Shown here in pieces: positions 1 to 6,090 of a stretch of 39,920 bases of DNA; the stretch's first letter is position 1; every line of letters starts with the position of its first letter. A program made the translations under genes and the position numbers. This stretch comes from a virus: the IMG/VR virus record IMGVR_UViG_3300025630_000003, positions 1 to 39,920 of that record; one strand, given 5' to 3'. The notes under the pieces are model-generated. The model ran no database searches and was not told the origin of the DNA. It saw only the letters and a list, made by a program, of their open reading frames with translations.

Positions 1-99
1 TCGATTTGCCGCTTGGTCATCTCGATCTCGCGGAAATTGGTGTCCACCAACTGGTCTGCGCCCTCGTCGAGCCAGCAGTTGCCCAGTGGGTAGGAGCGA
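1..99. repeat. 99-bp direct repeat, left copy (circular assembly overlap)
   Basis: Bases 1-99 are identical to 39822-39920. The repeat lies in the middle of the portal reading frame and keeps that frame intact when the ends are joined. This is what a k-mer overlap from a circular or circularly permuted genome looks like, rather than a biological terminal repeat, which would be expected between genes. The unique genome length is therefore 39,821 bases. Confidence 0.95.
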
Positions 100-560
100 T
101 ATACAACGCCGTTGCCGTCCCACTCGGAGCCAATAACGTCGGTGCCGTAGCTGCCAAGGTCTGTATATGCCTCGCCAACCGCTGTATAGAATCCGCCCTC
201 CGGGCGGTTAAACTGCGAGTAAACGATGTCGGTGACATTGTCCAGCCAAAGCAGAGCCTCATGGTCTAACTGCTCGTCGTCAACTCCCTCGATGCGGACA
301 GAGAACCAACGCTCAACCGGATTGGTCAAGTTGGACTCGATGCCCCCAGCAAAGGTGACGACGGAATCGCGGGCGGTCGAATCGTAAATCTTGTCAGAGC
401 GGTTGATCTGGGCGCGGCCCTTCTCGTTCCGAGTGGAGAAGTCAGCCCCCTCTGGGCGAACGTAGTCCACAATCTTTTGGAACTCGGAGTCTATGGTGTT
501 CCGCGCCGCCTTGAGTTCATCGAGGCGGGACAAAACCTGCTTTGCCTTTTCGTCTGTCAT
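1..560 (-). CDS. Portal (head-tail connector) protein, N-terminal part; joins 38768-39821
   Basis: This is the 5' part of a portal gene cut by linearisation of a circular genome. It starts at ATG 560-558, where TAATG overlaps the stop of the preceding 61-residue gene. The frame stays open to base 1 and continues in phase at 39821, ending at 38768, for about 537 residues in total. The N-terminus (MTDEKAKQVLSRLDELKAAR) followed by a VDYVRPEGADF stretch and a later GNCWLDEGADQLVDTNFRE segment resembles the T7 gp8-type head-to-tail connector family (Pfam Head-tail_con). In that family twelve copies form the ring at the capsid vertex through which DNA is packaged and to which the tail attaches. 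The position just after the terminase genes and before the scaffold supports this. The family call is by recognition; the split is seen directly. Confidence 0.9.
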   Translation of the reverse strand, partial: MTDEKAKQVLSRLDELKAARNTIDSEFQKIVDYVRPEGADFSTRNEKGRAQINRSDKIYDSTARDSVVTFAGGIESNLTNPVERWFSVRIEGVDDEQLDHEALLWLDNVTDIVYSQFNRPEGGFYTAVGEAYTDLGSYGTDVIGSEWDGNGVVYRSYPLGNCWLDEGADQLVDTNFREIEMTKRQI

Positions 561-745
561 TAACCGCCAAGGATTGATTTCAGGAAGGTGTTTTCAGCGC
601 CAGCACTCGGAGATAACCCGCCAAGGATTGTGGACTTACGTCCTTTTCGCCTGCGTTGGGCTTCTTGCGCACGCACAGTCGCCCCCGCACCTTCGGGTGC
701 AGGCGGCTTGGGTGGAGCCGGTGGCTTCGGGGCACTAGATGTCAT
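560..745 (-). CDS. Small proline-rich phage protein upstream of portal
   Basis: A 61-residue protein of unknown function. The N-terminal third is proline and lysine rich (SAPKPPAPPKPPAPEG), the middle is very basic (EAQRRRKGRKSTIL), and the C-terminus ends in hydrophobic LKSILGG. I recall similar small proteins, with a KxTIL/ILGG-like end, beside terminase and portal in other podovirus-like phages, but I know of no assigned role. Its ATG follows the TAG of the 104-residue gene directly (TAGATG) and its stop overlaps the portal ATG, so it is probably translated by coupling. The stop/start junction lies in a 17-bp palindrome (734-750). Confidence 0.75.
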   Translation of the reverse strand: MTSSAPKPPAPPKPPAPEGAGATVRAQEAQRRRKGRKSTILGGLSPSAGAENTFLKSILGG

Positions 746-1060
746 CTAGTATGAAGGAATGGACGAAATCCCACATTTGGCAAGCAATTTCTTCAGTGGG
801 TAATATCTCGGATTGCGGCAGCCCCGCAACTCCCGGTCCCATCCTATGAATTCAAGCTCGTAGGGAAGCTGGCGAAGCATGCGCTCCATGTCGCCAACGG
901 CAAGGTAGATATACCAACCCCGCCCTTCGACATCCTTGGCGCAGACGCAGAAGTCTGGGCGAATGTGGACGTAGCAGCCCATCTCGCCCCACTTGCGAAC
1001 ATCATTCCAGAATACCTCTGGAGACGGCCACATTGCGATGGACTGCTCAATGGCGCTCAC
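746..1060 (-). CDS. Conserved phage protein of unknown function next to large terminase
   Basis: A 104-residue protein with a GTG start overlapping the terminase stop (GTGA), so it is co-translated with terminase. It is rich in aromatic residues (WYIYLAVGDMERML, FIGWDRELRG, NPRYYPLKKLL) and has five cysteines. The pattern 'H/Y-I-hydrophobic, AxGDxxxxLxxLPxELxFIxWxR' recalls a family of about 100-120-residue proteins in podovirus-like terminase-portal intervals, with no known function. It has no transmembrane segment and no catalytic motif I recognise. Confidence 0.8.
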   Translation of the reverse strand: MSAIEQSIAMWPSPEVFWNDVRKWGEMGCYVHIRPDFCVCAKDVEGRGWYIYLAVGDMERMLRQLPYELEFIGWDRELRGCRNPRYYPLKKLLAKCGISSIPSY

Positions 1061-2451
1061 GCAAGGTAGTCAAAGCTGTCCATAATCGGACTGCCCTTGT
1101 AGTTAGTTTTGTTTCTCGTATCAGGCTCCGGCCCAGCAGCCAAAGCAAAGTAGCCGAAGGCGTCAGCCCCGTTACTCGCCCAGTCGTGCTTTGGAACGTT
1201 CATGTAGGTGTCATCCTTATCGTTCCACTTCTTGGTATAGCTGCGCAATGCCTCAATGCCAGGACCGCACTTGGTCGCATCAAAGCGGCAGACCGGGATC
1301 AGGTTGCGCGCAGCATCAATGCGCTCACGCACTGAGAGGAACGGAATAGGCGTAAACCTGATGCCCATCTTGGCAGCAGTGACAATGCGCGCCTCGGCAG
1401 AAGTGATCTCACGCTTCTCAATGTCGTGCGGCGCATAGTGCGCCTCGTAGGTGTAGGGCCGCTCACGCACCAACTTGATGTAGTAGTTCAACGGTTGGTC
1501 GCGCTCCTCGATGTAGTCAATAACATGGATTGCCCCCTGCGCCCGCTGAAAAAACCAAATGGCAGTCGCATCATTCGCGCCCAAGTCCCATGAGGTGTAG
1601 ACCGGCAGTTGCGGCATCCATGGAACATCCGTCACGCGCCCTTGATCCGAAGCCTCCATCATCTGACGACCATAGTATGCCCCGCTCACAGGAGCCTCGG
1701 TATCGCAGTAGAACTCGGATCGGATGCGCTCCTCTTCCATGCCATCCATCTTGGCCTGCTCAATAAAGGAATCTGGCACCACCGGATTGCCCGCCTCATC
1801 GCGTGTGCCCTGATCTCCGGCAATCAATGTCTCGCGGAACCAATTGTCGTTGTCCTTCGCCATCTCATGCATGTCGTAGGCGTGATTCTTGCCGCGAGGC
1901 GTGGTGATGAACAAAGCCCAGCCGCCATTCTCCGCAAGGATAGGCGACAAATACTCCCATGTTTTCTTGGGGATCAAAGCCCACTCAGAGAAAACAATCC
2001 CAACGGGATTGCCGCCGACCAGTGAGTCGGAGTCCGCACCAAGCACCTGATACATCGAACCATTCTTGAAGACGTAGGTCATCTCCTGGTCGTTGTACTT
2101 CTCTTGAAGGACCGGCTTCTTGGTCTTCGGATCTCGCGGCCCGCCAAGGTAGCTGAGAAATGGGCGCCCCTGCTCCTTCACTTCATGCGTCACAGGGTCT
2201 ATGATGCCGCCAGTTCGCCCATTCCACGCAATACGCTTGCCCTGCTTGTTCTGCGGAAAGATATGCCAGTAAGCTCCAACCCGCTTGTGCGCCATCACTG
2301 AAATTAGGTTCATGGCGAACAAATCCTTACCAGCGCGGCGATGCCAGAAGATTGAGGCGCGCTTGCCCGTCCCAGGCGACATGAAGTAGTTCCAGAGGGG
2401 CTTCTGATACTCTCGCGGAGCCCACTGATATGGCAGGGAAAATTCAGGCAT
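1057..2451 (-). CDS. terL: Terminase large subunit (DNA-packaging ATPase and nuclease)
   Basis: A 464-residue terminase large subunit, the motor that pumps DNA into the prohead and cuts concatemers. The N-terminal ATPase carries a Walker A-like WHRRAGKDLFAMN (about 36-48), a Walker B-like GIVFSEWAL (151-159) and a coupling-type FITTPRG (about 182-188). The C-terminal RNase H-like nuclease carries acidic residues in TSWDLGANDATA (D near 290), IDYIEER (near 312-318) and ASNGADAFGY (D near 430). The length is normal for phage terminases of the HRRAGKD type. It overlaps the 104-residue gene by GTGA and follows the 92-residue gene by five bases. No truncation is visible. Confidence 0.95.
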   Translation of the reverse strand: MPEFSLPYQWAPREYQKPLWNYFMSPGTGKRASIFWHRRAGKDLFAMNLISVMAHKRVGAYWHIFPQNKQGKRIAWNGRTGGIIDPVTHEVKEQGRPFLSYLGGPRDPKTKKPVLQEKYNDQEMTYVFKNGSMYQVLGADSDSLVGGNPVGIVFSEWALIPKKTWEYLSPILAENGGWALFITTPRGKNHAYDMHEMAKDNDNWFRETLIAGDQGTRDEAGNPVVPDSFIEQAKMDGMEEERIRSEFYCDTEAPVSGAYYGRQMMEASDQGRVTDVPWMPQLPVYTSWDLGANDATAIWFFQRAQGAIHVIDYIEERDQPLNYYIKLVRERPYTYEAHYAPHDIEKREITSAEARIVTAAKMGIRFTPIPFLSVRERIDAARNLIPVCRFDATKCGPGIEALRSYTKKWNDKDDTYMNVPKHDWASNGADAFGYFALAAGPEPDTRNKTNYKGSPIMDSFDYLA

Positions 2452-2456
2452 GACAG

Positions 2457-2735
2457 TCAGGAGCTTGGAACATCACGGTAGATGGAGAATTCAAAGTAGT
2501 CCCTGATGTATGGCCCTCCCAAATCCAAGACAATTGGGCACCTTTCTTTTGACTCATTGAAATACCAATCACCCTTCCTGATTTCTTCTCCCTCAGACAG
2601 CTCGTGATAGCCGCAGGGTTCGTCGCAGTCACACTCCTCACACTCGATCAGTTCGCCAATCATGCCCTCAAGCCGGGACAAAGAGTCCGCAATTCGCTCA
2701 ACTGCCTTAACAAGCTTCTCGTCAACCTTCTTCAT
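2457..2735 (-). CDS. Small cysteine-containing phage protein, unknown function
   Basis: A 92-residue protein. An N-terminal amphipathic helix (KVDEKLVKAVERIADSLSRLEGMIGEL) is followed by a cysteine cluster (ECEECDCDEPCGYH) that could bind one zinc, then a short beta-rich tail. The start is ATG 2735, overlapping the upstream stop as ATGA. It sits between the candidate small terminase and the large terminase, so a packaging-related role is possible but unproven. I do not recognise the family. An alternative frame (2444-2641) lacks the coupled start and is treated as a shadow. Confidence 0.7.
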   Translation of the reverse strand: MKKVDEKLVKAVERIADSLSRLEGMIGELIECEECDCDEPCGYHELSEGEEIRKGDWYFNESKERCPIVLDLGGPYIRDYFEFSIYRDVPSS

Positions 2736-3307
2736 TTCACCTCCCCATCGTTGATGTTCACCGTAATGCCAGTATCCTCCTTCTTGCTCACATCCTGCGC
2801 CTTCGGCTTCGGAACCAGATATTCCATCAGCTTCATGTTCGCATCGAGCCTCTTGGAAGGCGAGATGCCCTGAGTCCCGCCCTTTGCCTTGTTCTTTAGG
2901 GCGTTAATGACCTCCAAGATCGGGTTATACTGCGTAGCCCTACAAAGCTCCTTGAACACCTCGGCAGCAGCCCCATCAACCTCAAGCTCGTTGAGCATGT
3001 CAGTCGCGGCCTCGTTCTGAACCCGCTGCTTATCAGCCCCAGTCCCAGCAGCCTGATTGGCCTTCGCCAAGCGATACAACCTCTCAGCATTCTTCCCCTT
3101 GCCCTTGCGGTGCCGGTAGGACACCACAGGCTTGCCGCCCGTGTTCCAAATCACTGCAGCGTGCCAGTTGTTGTGACAACTCACATGACGCCCAGCATGA
3201 CCAGCGGGCATGTCGCACGCCACGCCATTAGTTGACTTTTCGCCGCACGCACGATCAGCCCCGTGCTCGCAGAAGAAGCATTGATAGTCTTCCTGTTCTT
3301 CACTCAT
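2732..3307 (-). CDS. Candidate terminase small subunit with N-terminal zinc-binding segment
   Basis: About 191 residues from ATG 3307; ATG 3325 would add six. The N-terminal ~55 residues hold a Cys/His set (CFFCEHGADRACGEK, CDMPAGHAGRHVSCH) that looks like a zinc knuckle. The middle is basic (YRHRKGKGKNAERLYRLAKA). The C-terminal half contains a helical block ending KRLDANMKLMEYLVPKPK, which resembles the C-terminal part of podovirus small terminases that precedes their basic tail. Position two genes upstream of the large terminase supports the call. A zinc module in a small terminase would be unusual, so the assignment stays tentative. The start is close to the stop of the 53-residue gene (TAA-T-ATG). 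Confidence 0.55.
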   Translation of the reverse strand: MSEEQEDYQCFFCEHGADRACGEKSTNGVACDMPAGHAGRHVSCHNNWHAAVIWNTGGKPVVSYRHRKGKGKNAERLYRLAKANQAAGTGADKQRVQNEAATDMLNELEVDGAAAEVFKELCRATQYNPILEVINALKNKAKGGTQGISPSKRLDANMKLMEYLVPKPKAQDVSKKEDTGITVNINDGEVK

Positions 3308-3308
3308 A

Positions 3309-3470
3309 TTACTCAGCCATTGCATTAGTCAGTTTAACCCGCAGCCGACCCACCGGAGAGTGGGGAGGCTGGGCGTCAGCCTGGGCAGTCAGCCAATCAC
3401 GGATGGAACGAGCCTCCGGCCCGTCCATCTCGATAATTACCCTCTCAGTTTTCTCAGACTTAACCTTCAT
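3309..3470 (-). CDS. Small leftward protein of unknown function
   Basis: A 53-residue reading frame starting at ATG 3470 after a good Shine-Dalgarno (GGAGGAG about 8 bases upstream) and ending at TAA 3311-3309, just before the candidate small terminase. The product begins MKVKSEKTERVIIEMDGPEA and ends GRLRVKLTNAMAE. A beta-strand/helix/beta-strand pattern is plausible. It overlaps the end of the upstream 55-residue gene by 11 bases. The ribosome-binding site is the main evidence that it is real. Function unknown. Confidence 0.6.
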   Translation of the reverse strand: MKVKSEKTERVIIEMDGPEARSIRDWLTAQADAQPPHSPVGRLRVKLTNAMAE

Positions 3471-3627
3471 CACTACTCTCCTCCTGCTGCGAAAAGAACT
3501 CCTTCACAAAGTTAGCGACATGGGACACAGACTCAAATGCCCATATCCTCATCGGATCATACGCAGTCACAATCCAACCGTTCTCGCAGGGGTGTATTTC
3601 AATGTGGGAACTCTTCATCTTGTTCAT
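3460..3627 (-). CDS. First gene of the leftward late operon, small protein
   Basis: A 55-residue frame from ATG 3627 (or ATG 3618, in frame three codons on) to TAA 3462-3460. The product starts MNKMKSSHIEIHPCENGWIV and ends FFSQQEESSDEG. The compact pattern of short strands and one helix resembles small phage regulatory or accessory proteins, but I do not recognise it. It is the first open frame after the leftward TTGACA promoter at 3638-3667 and has no obvious Shine-Dalgarno. The tight overlap with the next gene supports it. Confidence 0.5.
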   Translation of the reverse strand: MNKMKSSHIEIHPCENGWIVTAYDPMRIWAFESVSHVANFVKEFFSQQEESSDEG

Positions 3628-3637
3628 GGGTGACACG

Positions 3638-3667
3638 TATCTAACAACAAACCGTCATATCTGTCAA
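3638..3667 (-). promoter_or_regulatory. Candidate sigma70-type promoter for leftward late genes
   Basis: On the minus strand there is a perfect TTGACA (3667-3662), an 18-base spacer and TAGATA (3643-3638). The -35 box is consensus; the -10 box matches TATAAT at only three of six positions. The predicted start of transcription is near 3631, a few bases before ATG 3627, so the mRNA would have almost no leader. This is the only promoter-like sequence I found ahead of the packaging genes. Confidence 0.5.
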
Positions 3668-3851
3668 GCAGGGCTTCTACAGCTACAATACAAGGGGAGG
3701 TATCACCAGCCTCAAGGACATGGAAAACGCCTCAGAACGCAGATACGGGGCAAACAGAGTAAGATCTGTGATGGAGCGAGAGAGGGGATTGAGAGGTGTT
3801 TTAAAAAAGGGGGCACACACATTCTGTTTGCGTAAGGAGGTAAGCGCGCGC

Positions 3852-3881
3852 GTGGATCACCCCCCCGACCGGGGTGTCCAC
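3852..3881. repeat. Strong inverted repeat (hairpin) in control region
   Basis: GTGGA-T-CACCCC (3852-3863) pairs with GGGGTG-TCCAC (3871-3881). This gives 11 base pairs with a single bulged T and a seven-base loop. No T run follows on either strand, so it is not a standard intrinsic terminator. It could act in RNA stability or as a protein or origin site. Confidence 0.65.
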
Positions 3882-4395
3882 CTGGTCCCGCAATGCAGAG
3901 TAAGAACGGCGGCCTGCCCAATACAGGCTGAAAACAGGCCCGAGCCTATGCTATGCGGCAGCCCGCATGCGTAAACCGTTGTAGCTTCAACGTCCTTCGC
4001 ACAATATTAATTAGGTTCAAAGGATGGCGTGTAAAACATTGTTAGACGCGATTAACTTTGGACGGGCGGAGGGAGCGGGGAGGGAAAGGCGGAGGCGCGA
4101 CTAATCAGACACGTAGCGTAATCATTACCATTCTACTTATGTTGCTCGCCATTCATCCCTTTCCGCCATTCATCCCCGCCTGCCCGCCTGCCCTTAATCG
4201 CCGGGCTGTTTGCGCTCCAGTCTATGATGCCCATTGCAGGCCCTGGCGGGCGTTGTCCCTCGTCTCAGCACTCCGCGGGACACAATGCGCCGGGCTGGGC
4301 GTGCTAGGCTTTGGGCGGCGTTTTGGGCGACGTTTGGCCAGGTGGCAGATTGTGCAAAAAAAATCTGGACATCATCAATAACGAATTGTTAAGGG

Positions 4396-4415
4396 TCATC
4401 GCAATTCATCGCAAT
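4396..4415. repeat. Tandem 10-bp repeat before the first early gene
   Basis: TCATCGCAAT occurs twice head to tail, 40 bases ahead of ATG 4456. Two abutting 10-bp units would place a DNA-binding protein on the same face of the helix. This position suits an operator or activator site for early block 1. No clear promoter boxes were found; the nearest is TGGACA near 4366 with a poor -10. Confidence 0.45.
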
Positions 4416-4455
4416 GAATGATATGACAACAGCCCCCAACGAAAGGAACCAGACA

Positions 4456-4758
4456 ATGAAAACCATGAAACCTACAGTTTGCGCCTTTTACGAGGCATTG
4501 AAGCAATTCAAGACATCAATTGATGACGACGATCGGGCAACTGACGATTTTGACGACAACACGCCGGGAATGTGCGTTACCTTTGCCACAGACGAATCAA
4601 TGTCTGAATGGGCTTGGCAAACCGGAGACAATTCCTTTGCCGGTGCTTGTTACCACCTTCCACATTGGGTTGTGATTTACCTTTACCGCGATTCCAATTG
4701 CATGGAATTGGCAAGGGAAGTCATGGAACAATTGGAATATTGGGCGGAGGCGCAATGA
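4456..4758 (+). CDS. Early protein of unknown function (block 1, first gene)
   Basis: A 100-residue acidic protein. ATG 4456 is chosen because it follows AAAGGAA at a normal distance and its leader resembles those at 4952, 5439 and 6091; the frame is open to 4414. The product starts MKTMKPTVCAFYEALKQFKT, then an Asp-rich stretch (SIDDDDRATDDFDDNTPG), then an aromatic-rich second half (WAWQTGDNSFAG, HLPHWVVIYLYRDSN). It is small and highly acidic, a size and charge also seen in DNA-mimic or anti-restriction proteins, but there is no motif to support that. Its stop overlaps the next ATG (ATGA). Confidence 0.75.
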   Translation: MKTMKPTVCAFYEALKQFKTSIDDDDRATDDFDDNTPGMCVTFATDESMSEWAWQTGDNSFAGACYHLPHWVVIYLYRDSNCMELAREVMEQLEYWAEAQ

Positions 4759-4907
4759 ACGACCTATTAAACTACATCCGGCAACACGGCATGGTTTGCG
4801 CTGAGCATAACGGGCGCATCCTTGCCTGGTGCGCATACTCCCACGAATACCGCCTGGAATCGATCCAGCCTACGTTGCGCGATGTTCTCAACTGGCTTGG
4901 CTATTAA
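4755..4907 (+). CDS. Small early protein, unknown function
   Basis: A 50-residue protein starting at ATG 4755, overlapping the previous stop as ATGA with a GGAGG-like site upstream (GGCGGAGGCGCA). The product (MNDLLNYIRQHGMVCAEHNG, ending LRDVLNWLGY) looks like two helices around a beta-hairpin. No family is recognised. A 6-bp hairpin (4917-4933) follows it. Confidence 0.65.
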   Translation: MNDLLNYIRQHGMVCAEHNGRILAWCAYSHEYRLESIQPTLRDVLNWLGY

Positions 4908-4916
4908 CAAAAACCC

Positions 4917-4933
4917 GCCGGGGATTGCCCGGC
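4917..4933. repeat. GC-rich hairpin between early genes
   Basis: GCCGGG (4917-4922) and CCCGGC (4928-4933) with a five-base loop. It is preceded on the plus strand by AAAAACCC, so it looks like an intrinsic terminator only when read on the minus strand. On the plus strand it sits just before the leader of the 145-residue gene and may shape or protect the transcript. Confidence 0.5.
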
Positions 4934-4951
4934 ACAATGAAGAGAAACGAA

Positions 4952-5389
4952 ATGAAAACACAAACAAAGCTAAACCGGCAAATAAGTCCCACCGATTGCA
5001 CATCTCTTGAATCGGCGTTTTTTCGTACGTGGGAGGGTGGGATAAAGCATTCGATTGACGTATGGGAAGATGGCTTTGGCCCTCTTTGGCTCATGCGCGA
5101 CAGTATGGGTATCGTCGGCATCATTCGCGCTCAAACATTGGAAGACGCCTATGCATGCGCAATTGACGAATTGTTGCCGGACGGTGAAATGCCGCCGGAA
5201 GAGTTTGCGACGGAGCATGAGCAAGCTTGTTGGGAAGAGGCAAATTCCTGGCGTGGGAACGGGGTGCCCGCGAACAATCGATGCCATTTGCCTGTCGCGG
5301 CACACGATATTAACGGGGAAGCTTTGGAAGCTTTGACACCTGCGCTCATGCGTGAATTGGGCATTCGCATTCAGCTCAAACGTTTTTGA
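4952..5389 (+). CDS. Early protein of unknown function, phage/plasmid-type family
   Basis: A 145-residue protein. ATG 4952 lies downstream of AAGAGAAA; an in-frame ATG at 4937 (MKRNE extension) is possible. Features: VWEDGFGPLWLMRDSMGIVGIIRAQTLEDAYACAIDELLP in the first half, an acidic middle (PPEEFATEHEQACWEE), and a C-terminal NGEALEALTPALMRELGIRI. I recall proteins with this 'DGFGPLW...GI.GI.RA...A...DE...LNGE.L..LTP.L...LGI' layout from phages and plasmids, always without assigned function. The codons I read are ordinary for this genome. Confidence 0.75.
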   Translation: MKTQTKLNRQISPTDCTSLESAFFRTWEGGIKHSIDVWEDGFGPLWLMRDSMGIVGIIRAQTLEDAYACAIDELLPDGEMPPEEFATEHEQACWEEANSWRGNGVPANNRCHLPVAAHDINGEALEALTPALMRELGIRIQLKRF

Positions 5390-5438
5390 ACCGGCACAGA
5401 CAAAAAAATACACGAACACTAAAATGAAAGAGAACGAA

Positions 5439-5951
5439 ATGAAAAACCAATGGATTTGTGAGAAGCTTGCAAAACTTGAAATTGTGCATTGTTGCTCGCG
5501 AATGGTTCATGAATTGAATCTGGGAGATACATTCCCGCAGGAATGGCTCCAGGATCTATATTTCCCGCCGCCGCCGGACATTGATGAATGCGAATTGATC
5601 GACGACGGAACTCTGGACACAATTGTCCGGTTGAGAGGGGAAGAATTCCGGTATTCGCAAGAAACACGAGAAGACCACATCGATCACAATGGAGATCTGG
5701 ATTTGGACGGGATTTTCAGGCAAGCCGTCGAAGACTACGAACCGCCCGAAGTTTTGGAACATTGGATCGTCACGCCCTGGCTTGGCAAACAGCTCAAAGA
5801 GCGCGGGGAGGCGGTTGGTGAGCTGTTTGACTTCACCATCTGGGGGCGCACTACGTCCGGACAATCGATTGCCTGGGATGGCGTCATCCGTGAGATTGAG
5901 ATCGGCACGGGGATTCTCGTTGGCCAGAAAAACGAATGGAGTGTGGAATGA
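5439..5951 (+). CDS. Early protein of unknown function, phage/plasmid-type family
   Basis: A 170-residue acidic protein. ATG 5439 follows AAAGAGAA; an in-frame upstream ATG at 5424 would add MKENE. The middle has PPPPDIDECELIDDGTLDT, and the C-terminal third has EHWIVTPWLGKQLKERGEAV followed by FTIWGRTTSGQSIAWDGVIRE. That C-terminal block recalls a small family found in phages and plasmids with no known role. The stop overlaps the ATG of the 28-residue membrane peptide gene (ATGA). Confidence 0.75.
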   Translation: MKNQWICEKLAKLEIVHCCSRMVHELNLGDTFPQEWLQDLYFPPPPDIDECELIDDGTLDTIVRLRGEEFRYSQETREDHIDHNGDLDLDGIFRQAVEDYEPPEVLEHWIVTPWLGKQLKERGEAVGELFDFTIWGRTTSGQSIAWDGVIREIEIGTGILVGQKNEWSVE

Positions 5952-6034
5952 AGGTCCGCGAATTAATCTTTGACCTGTTCGGCTTTGCCTGTTCCGCGCT
6001 CCTGATTTTGCTGGTCTGGATTGCGACCGTCTGA
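5948..6034 (+). CDS. 28-residue single-pass membrane peptide
   Basis: A very short gene too small for usual callers. ATG 5948 overlaps the previous TGA (ATGA), and TGA 6032-6034 is followed 10 bases later by a strong terminator hairpin. The product begins MKVRELIFDLFGFACSALLI and continues with a hydrophobic run ending in IATV. Residues about 10-28 would form one membrane helix behind a short positively charged N-terminus. Its role is unknown; small phage membrane peptides include holins, lysis inhibitors and exclusion proteins. Translational coupling and the downstream terminator are the evidence that it is real. Confidence 0.55.
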   Translation: MKVRELIFDLFGFACSALLILLVWIATV

Positions 6035-6044
6035 ACTATTACAC

Positions 6045-6071
6045 AAGCCCCGGCTCCGGCCGGGGCTTTTT
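6045..6071 (+). terminator. Intrinsic terminator/attenuator ahead of the 225-residue gene
   Basis: AAGCCCCGG (6045-6053), a six-base loop and CCGGGGCTT (6060-6068), followed by a T run to 6071. The next gene's leader starts at once (ATG 6073, then Shine-Dalgarno, then ATG 6091), leaving no room for a promoter. It probably acts as a partial terminator that lowers expression of the genes behind it. Confidence 0.85.
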
Positions 6072-6090
6072 AATGAAAGGAAACAAGAAA

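Larger units (their letters stand above)
3668..4455. other. Divergent control region between early and late genes (non-coding)
   Basis: About 790 bases with no credible gene; the open frames here have gene-unlike composition and no start signals. Contents seen: the motif AAAACGCCTCAGAACGC (3724-3740), shared with 7223-7239; an 11-bp hairpin (3852-3881); a small ATGCGG/CCGCAT hairpin (3953-3968); GGCCTG/CAGGCC arms (3911-3940); an AT-rich stretch (about 3998-4058); a purine-rich run (4060-4096); a 13-bp direct repeat CGCCATTCATCCC (4147-4159 and 4164-4176); an A8 tract near 4356; and a tandem TCATCGCAAT pair (4396-4415). Together these suit a regulatory region or an origin, but no single element proves that. 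Confidence 0.6.

Noticed and set aside
1-99. Biological direct terminal repeat
   Set aside because: The repeat lies in mid-gene and has a length typical of an assembly k-mer overlap. True terminal repeats of T7-like phages are usually longer and intergenic.
734-750. 17-bp palindrome ACTAGATGTCATCTAGT at a stop/start junction
   Set aside because: About one such perfect 8-bp-arm dyad is expected by chance in a sequence this long. It is explained by the TAGATG junction and has no partner site.
3602-4381. Three plus-strand open frames in the divergent control region
   Set aside because: They lack ribosome sites and overlap hairpins and the leftward promoter. Their translations are rich in Arg, Pro, Cys and His, as expected from non-coding GC-rich DNA.
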